64,000 nucleotides of DNA, taken from positions 232,650 through 296,649 of the forward strand of contig NZ_FOTW01000011.1 in assembly GCF_900114705.1 (NCBI RefSeq), in the 5' to 3' direction. Position numbers and translations under genes: made by a program. The stretch comes from Rugamonas rubra. GTDB taxonomy: Bacteria > Pseudomonadota > Gammaproteobacteria > Burkholderiales > Burkholderiaceae_D. Position 1 is the first letter of the stretch, and every line of letters starts with the position of its first letter. Of this stretch, positions 1 to 11,700 are shown one piece after another. The notes under the pieces were generated by a model. The model was not told the DNA's origin, ran no database searches, and saw nothing but the letters and a program-made list of their open reading frames with translations.

Positions 1-3000
1 CAGTACGACAACGCCGGCACGCCGGCCGGCGCCATGGTGCAGGCCAACACCTCGTCCGGCGGCTACAAGTACGAGGCCTCGCTGGCCGCGCTGAGCGACG
101 GCGGCTTCGTCGTCGGCTGGGAGGCCGACAGCGGCGACTACGACCTGAACGGCCTGTTCGGCCGCCGCTACAACGCCGCCGGCGTGGCGCAGGACGCCAA
201 CGAGTTCGAGATCAACCAGCACCGCCGCGGCGACCAGCACAGCTCGGCGCTGGCCGGCGTGGCCAACGGCAACTTCGCCGCCGCCTGGGTCGACGCCACC
301 TCCGACGGCGCCGCCAACGCCGGCGTCGAGGGCCGCCTGCTGCTGCCGGTCGACGTACTTCCCGTGTTCGTTGGCGCCACCACCACGCTGGCGCTGGCGC
401 AGAACGCCGGCGCCGCCGACATCGCCGCGCTGCTGCACGTCAGCGACAGCGACAGCGGCCAGACGCTGACCTGGACCCAGAGCAGCGCGCCGGCCCACGG
501 CACGCTGGTGCTGAGCGGCGCCACCGCCAGCAGCGGCGGCGCCGACATCGGCGCCGGCGGCACCTTGAGCTACGCGCCGGCCGCCGGCTTCGCCGGCACC
601 GACAGCTTCACCGTGCGCGTCTCCGACGGCATCGCCAACGCCACCCGCACCATCAGCGTCACCGTCACGCCGGGCACGCCGGGCGGCCTCGACCTGGCCA
701 GCGGCAGCGACAGCGGCGCCAACACCGGCGACAACGCCACCAAGGCCACCAGCCTGGACTTCTCCGGCACCAGCGCCGCCGGCGACAGCAGCAGCACGGT
801 GCGGGTCTTCGTCGACGTCGACGGCAACGGCGTCTACGACGCCGGCACCGACCGCGCCGCCAGCGCCACCGTCAACAACGGCAGCTGGAGCGTGACCGGC
901 CTGAACACGGCCGGCGTGGCCGACGGCACCTACCACGTCTACGCCCAGGTCACCTCGGCCGCCGGCGCCGTCAGCGGCGCCGTCAGCGCGGCGCTCGACG
1001 TCACCCTCGACACCACCGCGCCGACCACCACCTTCAGCGCCCTGGCCCTGTCGGTCGACAGCGGCAGCAGCGCCAGCGACTTCATCACGGCGACGGCGGC
1101 GCAAACCGTCACGGCCACGCTGAGCGCGCCGCTGGCCGCCGGCGAGGTGGTCTGGGGCTCGCTCGACAACGGCGCCACCTGGAGCGACATCAGCGCCATG
1201 GTCAGCGGCAGCGCGCTGAGCTGGACCGGCGTCACCCTGGCCGGCAGCAGCACGCTGAAGCTGAAGGTGGCCGACGCCCAGGGCAACGACGGCAGCGTGG
1301 CCGGCCACAGCTTCAGCTACGACAACGTGGCGCCGAGCGCCGGCGTGGTGGTCGCCGACGACAACCTGACCGGCGCCGACACCTCGCTGGTCACCATCAC
1401 CTTCAGCGAGGCGGTGGCCAACTTCAGCAACGCCGACCTGACGGTGGCCAACGGCACCCTGAGCGCGGTCAGCTCGGCCGACGGCGGCACCACCTGGACG
1501 GCGACCCTGACGCCGACGCTGAGCGTCATCGATGCGACTAACATCATCACGCTCAACCAGGCCACGCTGACCGACGTGGCCGGCAACGCCGGCGTCGGCA
1601 GCGTCGATTCCAACAACTACGCCGTCAGCACCATGGTGCCGACGGCCACCGTCACGCTCGACGACAGCGCGCTCAAGATCGGCGACACGGCCACCGTCAC
1701 CATCGTCTTCTCCGAGGCGGTGACGGGCTTCGACAGCGCCGACCTGACGGTGCAGAACGGCACGCTGGGCACCGTCTCGACCAGCGACAACATCACCTGG
1801 ACCGCCACTCTGACGCCGAGCGCCGGCGTCAGCGACAGCAGCAACTTCATCCGCCTCGACAACAGCGGCGTCGTCAACGGCGGCAGCACGGCCGGCGTCG
1901 GCGTGACCGACTCGCTCAACTACACGGTCGACACGCTGCGCCCGACCGTCGCCGTGACCATGAGCGACGCCGCGCTGGCGGCCGGCCAGACCGCGCTGGT
2001 CACCTTCACCTTCTCGGAGGCGGTCAGCGGCCTCACCAACGCCGCGCTGACGGTGGCCAACGGCGCGCTCAGCGCACCGGCCTCCAGCGACGGCGGCCTG
2101 ACCTGGACCGCCACCTTCACGCCGACGGCGGGCCTGGACGACGCCAGCAACCTCATCACCATCGACACCAGCGCCGTCAGCGACGCCGCCGGCAACGCCG
2201 GCAGCGGCAGCAGCAACTCGCCCAACTACATCCTCGACAGCACCGCCCCCACCGCCAGTGTGGTGGTGGCCGCCAGCTCGCTGGCGCTGGGCCAGACCAG
2301 CCTGGTCACCATCACCTTCAGCGAGGCGGTCGACAACTTCAGCACGGCCGACCTGACGGTGGCCAACGGCGCCTTGAGCGGACTCAGCTCGGCCGACGGC
2401 GGCATCACCTGGACCGCCACGCTGACGCCGAGCGTCGGCGTGCTCGACGCCAGCAACCTCGTCACGCTCAACCAGGCCAGCCTGACCGACCTGGCCGGCA
2501 ACGCCGGCGTCGGCAGCGTCGATTCCAACAACTACGCGGTCAGCACGGTGGTGCCGACGGCCACCATCACGCTCGACGACAGCCTGCTCAAGATCGGCGA
2601 CACGGCCACCGTCAGCATCGTCTTCTCCGAGGCGGTGAGCGGTTTCGGCGCCGCCGACCTGACGGTGCAGAACGGCACGCTGGGCACCGTCTCGACCGTC
2701 GACAACGTCACCTGGACGGCCACCTTGACGCCGACCGCCGGCGTCAGCGACGCGACAAACTTCATCCGCCTCGACAACACCGGCTACACCAACCTGGCCA
2801 GCGTGGCCGGCGTCGGCGTGACCGATTCGGCCAACTACGTGGTCGACCAGCAGCGCCCGACGGCCACCGTGGTCGTCGCCGACAGTGAGTTGAAGGCCGG
2901 CGAGAGCAGCCTGGTGACGATCACCTTCAGCGAGGCGGTGACCGCCTTCGACAACAGCGACGTGACGCTGGCCAACGGCACGCTGAGCACCTTGTCCAGC

Positions 3001-5445
3001 AGCGACGGCGGCACCACCTGGACCGCCACGCTGACGCCAACGTCGGCCGTGACCGACGCGAGCAACCTGCTGACGCTGGCCAACGCCACGCTGACCGACC
3101 TGGCCGGCAACGCCGGCACCGGCAGCACCGACTCGAACAACTACGTCGTCAGCACGGTGCGGCCGACGGCCAGCATCGTGGTCGCCGCCGCCAGCCTGGG
3201 CGTCGGCGCCACCAGCCTGGTGACGGTCACCTTCAGCGAGCCGGTGACGGGCTTCGACAACAGCGACCTGAGCATCGGCAACGGCACGCTGAGCGCGCTC
3301 AGTTCGGCCGACGGCGGCATCACCTGGAGCGCCACCCTGACCCCGGCCAACGGCGTCAGCGCCGGCGCCAACGTCATCGCGCTGAACGCCGCCGGCGTGC
3401 TCAACGAGGCCGGCAACGCCGGCCTGGGCAGCGTCAACTCGAACAGCTACGCGGTCGACACGGCGCCGCCGCCGAGCACGCCGCCGGCCGTGCCCGGCAC
3501 CGTCGACGGCGTGCCGATCAGCACGACGACGACCACCGACCCGACCACCGGCCTCAACAACAGCGCCGTCGACGTGCCGGTGGTGGTGCCGACCCGGCCG
3601 GACGATCCGAACACGCCGAACGCCACCTTGGCCGACATCCCGCTCGGCGTCGCGGCGCCGGCCGGCAGCGCCGGCACCACCTTGACGGTCAGCCTGCCGG
3701 TCGGCACCGGCCTGCAGGCCGACGGCCCGACCGCGCTGTTGAGCAACGCCCAGGCGCTGCTCGACCTGATCATGCGCATCGAGCAGAAGACCGTGGCCGG
3801 CTCGAGCGTGCAGCACGACATGACGGGGCAGGGCAGCGACTTCCTCGCCGCGCTGCTGAGCAACACCCTGCTGCAGACCAAGACGCTGGTGCCGACGGTG
3901 GCCGCCGGCGCCGGGCCGCAGACCATCTTCATCAACGGCAGTTCGAGCACGCCGCCGGCCGGCGGCGCGGCCAACGGCACGGCCATCGGCATCGTCATCG
4001 ACGCCAGCCATTTGAACACCGGCAGCGTGCTGCAGCTCAACAACGTCGACTTCGCCGCCGTGGTCGGCGGCGCCACGCTGCGCGGCGGCGGCGGCCAGAA
4101 CTTCGTCATCGGCGACGGCGCCGTGCAAAACATCCTGCTCGGCGCCGACGACGACCGCCTGCTCGGCGGCGGCGGCGACGACATCATCGGCAGCGCCGGC
4201 GGCAACGACTACCTCGACGGCGGCGCCGACAACGACAAGGTGGCCGGCGGCATCGGCAACGACAGCCTGCTCGGCGGCGGCGGCGGCGACGTGCTGCAGG
4301 GCGGCCGCAGCACCCAGGGCGGCTGGACCTTCTACCTCGGCGCCGACGGCGCGCTGAGCGCGCAGCACCAGACGGCGCTGTTCGCGCCGGCGGCCAGCGA
4401 GGCGCTGGCCCGCGCCGAGCTGAACGGCGCCAGCGCCGAGCTGGCCTTCCTCGCCGCCGCGCCGGCCAGGCTGGCCGACGTGGCGCTGCTCTACCACGCC
4501 GCCTTCGGCCGCGCGCCCGACCTGTCCGGGCTGAACTTCTGGCTGGGCGGCGCCGGCACGACGGGCCAGATCGCCGACGGCTTCCTGCAGTCGGCCGAGT
4601 GGCAGGGCGGCGACAAGGCCAAGCTCGACGACGCCGCCTACGTCCAGCAGCTGTACCACCAGGTGCTGGGCCGGGCGCCCGACGCCACCGGCCAGGCCTA
4701 CTGGCTGGCGGCGCTGCAGGGCGACGCCGGGCACGCCGCCATGGGCCGCGCCGAGGTGCTGCTCGGCTTCGCGCTGAGCAACGAGCACCGCGCCCTGCAG
4801 GCGGCCGGCGCCGGCCTGAGCGTGGCCAGCGCCGGGCTGGAGCAGGAGACCGGCTGGATCGCCGGCGGCGGCGACGACCGCCTCGACGGCGGCGCCGGCA
4901 GCGACGTGCTGGTCGGCGGCGACGGCGTCGACACCGCCGTCTACACCGGCAAGCTGGCCGACTACAAGCTGGTGCTGGCGGCCGACGGCGCCTTCAAGGT
5001 GGCCGACAAGGCCAACGCCGACCTCGACACGCTCAGCGGCATCGAGCAGGGCGCCTTCGCCGACGGCGCCGTCGACCTGTCGTTCAGCCAGGCCGCGGCG
5101 GCCACGCTGCAGACCGTCGGCCTGCTGTACGAGGCGGTGCTGGACCGCGCCGGCGACCTGGCCGGCTTCAGCTGGTGGGTGCAGGGCGGCGATGGCGCCG
5201 CGGCGCTGGCGCGCGGCTTCGCCAACTCGGCCGAGTTCAAGGCGCGCTACGACGGCGTCGACGACGCCGCCTTCGTCAAGTCGCTGTACGCCAACAGCGC
5301 GCTGGCCGACACGGCCGCCGGCGGCAGCGCCCACTGGGGCGACTACCTGGCCGGCCACAGCCGGGCCGAGCTGATCGGCGCCTGGGTGGCGCAGCAGGAC
5401 GTCGTCGCCGCCCAGTTCGCCGGCAACGGCCTGTGGCTGGTCTAG
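1..5445 (+). CDS. Giant RTX/Ig-like repeat secreted protein with DUF4214 domains (5' end outside window)
   Basis: The frame is open from base 1, so the gene starts upstream. In order: an N-terminal repeat of the GGFVVGW...GRRY type (to ~330), a cadherin-like domain (~350-670), an Ig-like unit (~1020-1320), seven tandem ~101-residue Ig-like repeats (~1325-3465) that carry a TFSEAV-like strand and end in DLAGNAG-like turns, a Pro/Thr linker, RTX nonapeptides of GGxGxD type (~4080-4310), a DUF4214 domain (~4460-4800), another short RTX block (~4855-4935) and a second DUF4214 unit (~5105-5440). RTX repeats bind calcium outside the cell, and proteins of this kind are normally exported by a type I system using a C-terminal signal. 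A role in adhesion or biofilm is inferred. No ABC/MFP/TolC exporter gene is in the window. The next gene is a paralogue of nearly all of it except the N-terminus. Confidence 0.85.
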   Translation, partial: QYDNAGTPAGAMVQANTSSGGYKYEASLAALSDGGFVVGWEADSGDYDLNGLFGRRYNAAGVAQDANEFEINQHRRGDQHSSALAGVANGNFAAAWVDATSDGAANAGVEGRLLLPVDVLPVFVGATTTLALAQNAGAADIAALLHVSDSDSGQTLTWTQSSAPAHGTLVLSGATASSGGADIGAGGTLSYAPAAGFAGTDSFTVRVSDGIANATRTISVTVTPGTPGGLDLASGSDSGANTGDNATKATSLDFSGTSAAGDSSSTVRVFVDVDGNGVYDAGTDRAASATVNNGSWSVTGLNTAGVADGTYHVYAQVTSAAGAVSGAVSAALDVTLDTTAPTTTFSALALSVDSGSSASDFITATAAQTVTATLSAPLAAGEVVWGSLDNGATWSDISAMVSGSALSWTGVTLAGSSTLKLKVADAQGNDGSVAGHSFSYDNVAPSAGVVVADDNLTGADTSLVTITFSEAVANFSNADLTVANGTLSAVSSADGGTTWTATLTPTLSVIDATNIITLNQATLTDVAGNAGVGSVDSNNYAVSTMVPTATVTLDDSALKIGDTATVTIVFSEAVTGFDSADLTVQNGTLGTVSTSDNITWTATLTPSAGVSDSSNFIRLDNSGVVNGGSTAGVGVTDSLNYTVDTLRPTVAVTMSDAALAAGQTALVTFTFSEAVSGLTNAALTVANGALSAPASSDGGLTWTATFTPTAGLDDASNLITIDTSAVSDAAGNAGSGSSNSPNYILDSTAPTASVVVAASSLALGQTSLVTITFSEAVDNFSTADLTVANGALSGLSSADGGITWTATLTPSVGVLDASNLVTLNQASLTDLAGNAGVGSVDSNNYAVSTVVPTATITLDDSLLKIGDTATVSIVFSEAVSGFGAADLTVQNGTLGTVSTVDNVTWTATLTPTAGVSDATNFIRLDNTGYTNLASVAGVGVTDSANYVVDQQRPTATVVVADSELKAGESSLVTITFSEAVTAFDNSDVTLANGTLSTLSSSDGGTTWTATLTPTSAVTDASNLLTLANATLTDLAGNAGTGSTDSNNYVVSTVRPTASIVVAAASLGVGATSLVTVTFSEPVTGFDNSDLSIGNGTLSALSSADGGITWSATLTPANGVSAGANVIALNAAGVLNEAGNAGLGSVNSNSYAVDTAPPPSTPPAVPGTVDGVPISTTTTTDPTTGLNNSAVDVPVVVPTRPDDPNTPNATLADIPLGVAAPAGSAGTTLTVSLPVGTGLQADGPTALLSNAQALLDLIMRIEQKTVAGSSVQHDMTGQGSDFLAALLSNTLLQTKTLVPTVAAGAGPQTIFINGSSSTPPAGGAANGTAIGIVIDASHLNTGSVLQLNNVDFAAVVGGATLRGGGGQNFVIGDGAVQNILLGADDDRLLGGGGDDIIGSAGGNDYLDGGADNDKVAGGIGNDSLLGGGGGDVLQGGRSTQGGWTFYLGADGALSAQHQTALFAPAASEALARAELNGASAELAFLAAAPARLADVALLYHAAFGRAPDLSGLNFWLGGAGTTGQIADGFLQSAEWQGGDKAKLDDAAYVQQLYHQVLGRAPDATGQAYWLAALQGDAGHAAMGRAEVLLGFALSNEHRALQAAGAGLSVASAGLEQETGWIAGGGDDRLDGGAGSDVLVGGDGVDTAVYTGKLADYKLVLAADGAFKVADKANADLDTLSGIEQGAFADGAVDLSFSQAAAATLQTVGLLYEAVLDRAGDLAGFSWWVQGGDGAAALARGFANSAEFKARYDGVDDAAFVKSLYANSALADTAAGGSAHWGDYLAGHSRAELIGAWVAQQDVVAAQFAGNGLWLV

Positions 5446-5794
5446 CCGGCGCGGCGCCGCCGCGCTAGCCCCCCTCCGGCGGCGCCCGTGCGCGCCGCCG
5501 CCTCCCTCGTCCTCCCTCCGCCCCCCGTCGCCGCGTCTCCGCCGCGTCCGCAGCCCCCTGCGGACGCCGGCAAATCAGTCCAAATGGACTATTCAGCTGC
5601 GAGAAGAGCAAGTTTATCATTTGGAAATCTTTATTGATTTCTGTAATGCGATAAGCCCGCCGCTGCCGTCCAACACGCCCACGCCCAGGCACTAACGCCG
5701 GCCGCGCCGCGCCCGCGCGCGCCGCCGGCGTGCCGTCCCGTCGTCCGCCGCGTCCAGGCAGCACCCGCGCCACCCATTCTTTGGAGAACTCCCC
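5446..5794. promoter_or_regulatory. Intergenic region with an A+T-rich island before the second RTX gene
   Basis: This 349-base gap separates the two giant RTX genes. Most of it is G+C-rich, but about 5570-5650 is distinctly A+T-rich and is the likely promoter area. CCAAATG at 5580-5586 and CATTTGG at 5618-5624 form a spaced 7-bp inverted repeat that could be a regulator site. No convincing -35/-10 pair or intrinsic terminator was identified, so the assignment is tentative. Confidence 0.35.
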
Positions 5795-8700
5795 ATGCAA
5801 GCAATCGACAAGCAAGCGATCCCGCCGCAACCCTGGTCCGCGTTGGCGGCGGGCTGGTCCATGCGGCCCCAGGGCCTGGGCGCCGCGCCCGGCGCCTACG
5901 CCGCCGCCGCGCCGTCGACCGTCTTCGGCTTCGACGACATGACCACCGGCAACACCTGGCCCGGCATGGGCGACTTCAGCCTCGCCGTCACCCAGACCGT
6001 CGGCCAGGATGTGCTGACACTGACGGCGCCGGGCGGCCGGGGCCTGGTCAACGACGGCGCCAGCCTGGGCATCGGCGACATCGCCAATTTCAGCGGCAAG
6101 TTCTTCGCCGTCGATAGCTCCAACGGCTACCCGGCTTCGGTGACCCTGGCGCTGGACGGCTGGCGCACCTTCGACCTGAGCGGTTTCCACTTCGCCGACC
6201 TGGACGGCGGCGGCCGCTCATACATCCTCACCACCAGCAAGGGCTCGCAGTCCTTCTACTTCGACGGCGACCCGTACTATGCCAGCGTGCAGCGCTTCAA
6301 CAGCGACATTCTGCGCGGCGTGACGTCGGTGACGATCCGCGCCGAAGGCGGCATGCCGGCCTCGATCGCGCTCGACGACGTCGAGTTGTCCAACCTCTCG
6401 CCGCGCAACACGGCCCCCGTCTTCGCCGGCGCCAGCACGCTGAACGTGCAGCAGGACGCCGCCGCCACCAGCTTCGCCGACCTGCTGCATGTTGTCGACG
6501 GCGACGCCGGCCAGCACCTGGGCTGGTACCCGGGCAGCAATCCCGGCCACGGCAGGCTGTATTTCGCCGGCGGCGTGGGCGCCACCGGCGGCGGCGACAT
6601 CGCGCCCGTCGGCACCTTCACCTATACGCCGGCGGCCGGCTACATCGGCACCGACAGCTTCGTCGTGCGGGTCAGCGACGGCTATTCCGTCACCGAGCGC
6701 ACCATCAGCGTCAACGTCGCGCCGGCCACGCCGGGCGCGCCCGATCTGGCCGCCGCCGGCGACAGCGGCGCCAGCGACAGCGACAACCTCACCGCCGCCA
6801 CCAGCCTGGCCTTCGCCGGCAGCAGCGCCGCCGGCGACAGCGCCAGCACGGTGCGCGTCTTCCTCGACGTCGACGGCAACGGCGCCTACGACGCCGGCAC
6901 CGACCGCGGCGCCAGCGCCACCGTCGCCAACGGCGGCTGGAGCGTCGCCGGCCTGGACACCGCCGGCCTGGCCGACGGCCACTACCGCGTCTACGCCCAG
7001 CTGAGCTCGGCCAGCGGCGGCCTGAGCAGCGCCCTCAGCGGCCCCCTCGAGCTGACCTTGGACCGCACGGCGCCCGGCGCCATCGGCCAGCTGGCCCTGT
7101 CGGCCGACAGCGGCGCCGACGCCGCCGACTTCGTCACCAACGCGCCGGCGCAGACGGTGCGCGCCGTGTTGTCGGCGCCGCTGGCGGCCGGCGAGCACGT
7201 CTGGGGCTCGCTCGACGACGGCGCCCACTGGAGCGACGTCAGCGCCTACGTCAGCGGCGCCACGCTGGCCTGGAACGACGTCACGCTGGCCGGCAGCGGC
7301 ACGCTGCTGCTGCGCGTCGGCGACGCCGCCGGCAACCTGGGCGCCGTCGCCCGCCAAGTCTATGTGCTCGACAGCACGGCGCCGACGGCGACCCTGCTGG
7401 TCGGCGACAGCGAGCTCACCGGTGCCGAGACCACCACGCTGACCATCACCTTCTCCGAGGCGGTCGCCGACCTGGCGCTGGACGACCTGAACGTCACCAA
7501 CGGCACGCTGAGCGGGCTCGCCAGCGGCGACGGCGGCACCACCTGGCACGCCACGCTGACGCCGCCGCCGGGCCAGAACTCGGCGAACAACGTCGTCACG
7601 CTCAACCTGGCCGGCGTGCACGACCAGGCCGGCAACGGCGGCAGCGGCAGCGCCGGCTCGAACAGCTACGCCGTCCACACCGTCGTGCCGACCGCCACCA
7701 TCACGCTGAGCGACACGGCGCTCAAGCTGGGCGACAGCGCCACCGTCGAGATCGTCTTCTCCGAGGCCGTCGCCGGCTTCTCGCTGGCCGACCTGACGGC
7801 GGGCGGCGCCACGCTGGGCGACCTGAGCACCGCCGACGACATCCACTGGCGCGCCACGCTGACGCCGAACGCCGACGCCACCCTGGCCGGCCAGGTGCTG
7901 CGGCTCGACAACACCGGCCTGGTCAACGGCGGCGGCAACGCCGGCGTCGGCCACACCGACTCGGCCAGCTACGCCGTCGACACCGTGCGGCCCAACGCCG
8001 TCGTCAGCGTGGCCGACGCGCTGCTCACTTGCGAGCGCGGCAGCGTGCTGACGATCCGCTTCGCCGAGGCCGTCAGCGGCCTGGGCAAGGCCGCGCTGCA
8101 GGTCGGCGGCGCCAGCGTGGGCGAGCTCACCAGCGCCGACGGCGGCCTGAGCTGGACCGCCACGCTGACGCCGAACGCCGGCCAGGACGGCGGCGGCCAC
8201 GTCGTCACGCTGGACCAGTCCGGCGTGTTCGACCTGGCCGGCAACGCCGGCCAGGGCAGCGTCGCCTCCAACGCCTACGCCGTCGACACCACGCGCCCCG
8301 GCGCCACGCTGACGCTGGCCGCCGACGCGCTCAAGGCCGGCCAGTCCGGCCAGCTCAGCATCGCCTTTTCCGAGGCCGTCAGCGGCTTCGACGGCAGCGC
8401 CCTGGCGCTGGCCGGCGGCAGCCTGAGCGGCCTGGCCACGACCGACGGCGGCGCCACCTGGCGCGCCACCTACACGCCGGCCGCCGACGCCACGCTGGCC
8501 GACGTCCAGATCACGCTCGACATGGCCGGCGTGGCCGACCTGCACGGCAACCACGGCGCCGGCGTCGCCGCCTCCAACCACTTCGCCGTCGACACGCTGC
8601 GCCCCAGCGCCGGCATCGTCGTCGCCGACGCCGCGCTGGCGGCCGGCGAGAGCAGCCGGGTCGACATCACCTTCAGCGAGGCCGTCGAGCAGTTCGACCT

Positions 8701-11700
8701 GGCCGACCTGGCGGCCGACCACGGCACGCTGAGCCAGCTGAGCACCAGCGACCACATCCACTGGAGCGCCACGCTGACGCCGACGGCCGGCCAGAACAGC
8801 GCCGCCAACCACGTCACGCTGCTCGGCGCCGGACTGCGCGACGCCGGCGGCAACGCCGGCCTGGACGCCAGCTCGAACGCCTATGCGCTCGACAGCGCGG
8901 CGCCCACCGCCAGCATCGTCGTCGACCAGGCGCAGCTGGCGGCCGGCCAGAGCGCGCGGGTGACGATCAGCTTCAGCGAGGCCGTCGCCGGCTTCGACAA
9001 CGCCGACCTGAGCGTGGCCAACGGCAGCCTCAGCGCCGTCGCCAGCGTCGACGGCGGCATCACCTGGACGGCCACGCTGACGCCGACGCCGAACCTGGCG
9101 GCCGCCCACAACGTCGTCACGCTGGCCAACGCCGGCCTGCGCGACCTGGCCGGCAACGCCGGCGCCGGCCACACCGAGTCCAACGCCTACGCCGTCGACA
9201 CCAGGGTGCCGAGCGCCACCATCACGCTCGACGACCGCGCCTTGACGATCGGCGACAGCGCCACCCTGACGATCGTCTTCAGCGAGCCAGTACACGGTCT
9301 CGACAACAGCGCCCTGACGCTGGCCAACGGCACGCTCGATACCCTGGTCAGCGCCGATGGCGGCCTCACCTGGAGCGCCACACTGACCCCGGCGGCCGGC
9401 CTGAGCGCGGCCGACAATGTGGTCCGCCTCGACAACAGCCGCGTCGTCAACGGCGCCGGCACGGCCGGCGTCGGCCACACCGACTCGCCCACCTATACGG
9501 TCGACACCGAGCGCCCGCACGCCAGCGTCGTCGTCGCCGACGCCACCCTGCTGGCCGGCCAATCGACGCTGGTCAGCATCAGCTTCAACGAGCGGGTCGT
9601 CGGCCTCGAGCTGGCCGACCTGAGCGTGGCCAACGGCACGCTGAGCGGCCTGAGCACCAGCGACGGCGGCCAGCACTGGAGCGCCACCTTGACCCCGAGC
9701 GCGGCCACCAGCGACGCCAGCAACCTAGTGCGTTTGGACCAGGCCGGCGTCGTCGACCTGGCCGGCAACGCCGGGCAGGGCGGCGCCGACTCGAACAACT
9801 ACGCCGTCAGCACCGTGCGGCCGGGCGCCAGCATCGTCGTCGCCGAGTCCGCGCTGGCGGCCGGCAAGACCTCGCTGGTGACGATCACCTTCAGCGAGGC
9901 CGTCAGCGGCTTCGACAACGCCGACCTCGTCGTCGGCCACGGCACGCTCAGCGCCGTCCAGTCCAGCGACGGCGGGGTCACCTGGAGCGCCACGCTGACC
10001 GCCGCCGACGGCCCCTACAGCGGCGCCAACGTGGTGGCGCTGAACGCCGCCGGCCTGCACAACGGCGCCGGCAACAGCGGCCTGGGCGTGGTCAACTCGA
10101 ACGCCTACGCGGTCGGCACGCCGCCCGCGCCCGCGCCGACGCCGGCGCCCGGCGTGCCCAGCGTCGTCGACGGCGCCGCCGTCGTCACCGTCGTCGCCAC
10201 CGACCCGCAGACCGGCCAGCACACACAGACCGTCACCGTCGCGCCGGTGCCGGCCGGCCGGCCCGACGATGCCGGCACGCCCAACACCCATCTGGCCGAC
10301 ATTCCGCTGGGTATCGCCGGCAGCGGCACCGGCGGCACCACGCTCAGTGTCGCCCTGCCGACCGGCAGCGGCCTGCAGGCGCAGGGCGCGGTCGCATTGC
10401 TCGGCGCCGCCCAAGCCGCGCAGGCGCTCAACGCCGGCATCGCCCAGCACGCGGCGGCCGACGCCGGCGCTGCGCTCGAAGGGCAGGGCGCCGCCTTCCT
10501 GCAATCGCTGGCGGCGACGACCCAGTTGCAGGTGCTCAGCTTGACGCCGACGGCGGCCGCCGGCGCCGGCCCGCAGACCATCCACCTGAACGGCTCGTCG
10601 AGCACGCCGCCGGCCGGCGGCGCGCCCAACGCCACCGCCATCGGCCTGGTGCTGGACGCCACGCAGATGGCGGCCGGCAGCGTGGTCGAGCTCAACAACG
10701 TCGACTTCGCCGCCGTGGTCGGCGCCGCCACCCTGCGCGGCGGCGCCGGGCAAAACTACGTGGTCGGCGACGGCGCGGCGCAAAACATCTTCCTCGGCGC
10801 CGACGACGACCGCCTGTTCGGCGGCGGCGGCGACGACCTCCTCGGCAGCGCCGGCGGCGACGACTACCTCGACGGCGGCGCCGACCGCGACACCGTCGTC
10901 GGCGGCGTCGGCAACGACAGCCTGCTCGGCGGCAGCGGCGACGACCTGCTGCAGGCCGGCCGCAGCAGCCAGGGCGCCTGGACCTTCCGCCTGGCCGCCG
11001 ACGGCACGCTGAGCGCCCAGCACCAGACGGCGCTGTTCGCCCCGGCGGCCGGCGAGACGCTGTCGCGCGCCGAGCTGAACGGCGCCAGCGCCGAGCTGAC
11101 CTTCCTCGCCGCCAAGCCGGGCCAGCTGGCCGAGCTGGCGCTGCTGTACCACGCCGCCTTCGGCCGCGTCGCCGACCTCGGCGGGCTCAACTTCTGGCTG
11201 CACAGCGGCGCCTCCAGCGCGCAGGTCGCCGACGCCTTCCTCGCCTCGGCCGAGTGGCAGGGCGGCGCCCAGGCCAGGCTGGACGACGGCGCCTTCGTCG
11301 AGCAGCTCTACCAGCAGGTGCTGGGCCGCGCCGCCGACGCCGGCGGCCAGCAGTACTGGCTGGCCGCGCTGCGCGGCCAGGCCGGCCAGCCGGCCGTCGA
11401 ACGCGCCCAGCTGGTGCTCGACTTCGCCCTCAGCGCCGAGCACCGCGCCAAGCTGGGCGGCGGCGCCGGCCTGGCCGTCGCCGCCGCCGCGCCGGCCGGC
11501 GAGAACGGCTGGATCGCCGGCGCCGGCGACAACCGCCTCGACGGCGGCGCCGGCAACGACACCCTGGTCGGCGGCGACGGCGTCGACACCGCCGTCTACG
11601 CCGGCAAGCTGGCCGGCTACCGGCTGGTGCTGGGCGGCGACGGCGCCTTCAAGGTGGTCGATAAGGCCAACGGCGACGTCGACACGCTCAGCGGAATTGA

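Noticed and set aside
1317..3437. Regular ~303-base spacing that might suggest a repeat array of CRISPR or satellite type
   Set aside because: The period equals 101 codons of in-frame Ig-like domains in a protein; there are no short repeats with unique spacers.
6218..9676. Long minus-strand open frame inside the second RTX gene
   Set aside because: It mirrors the tandem Ig-like repeats on the other strand and shows no family motif.
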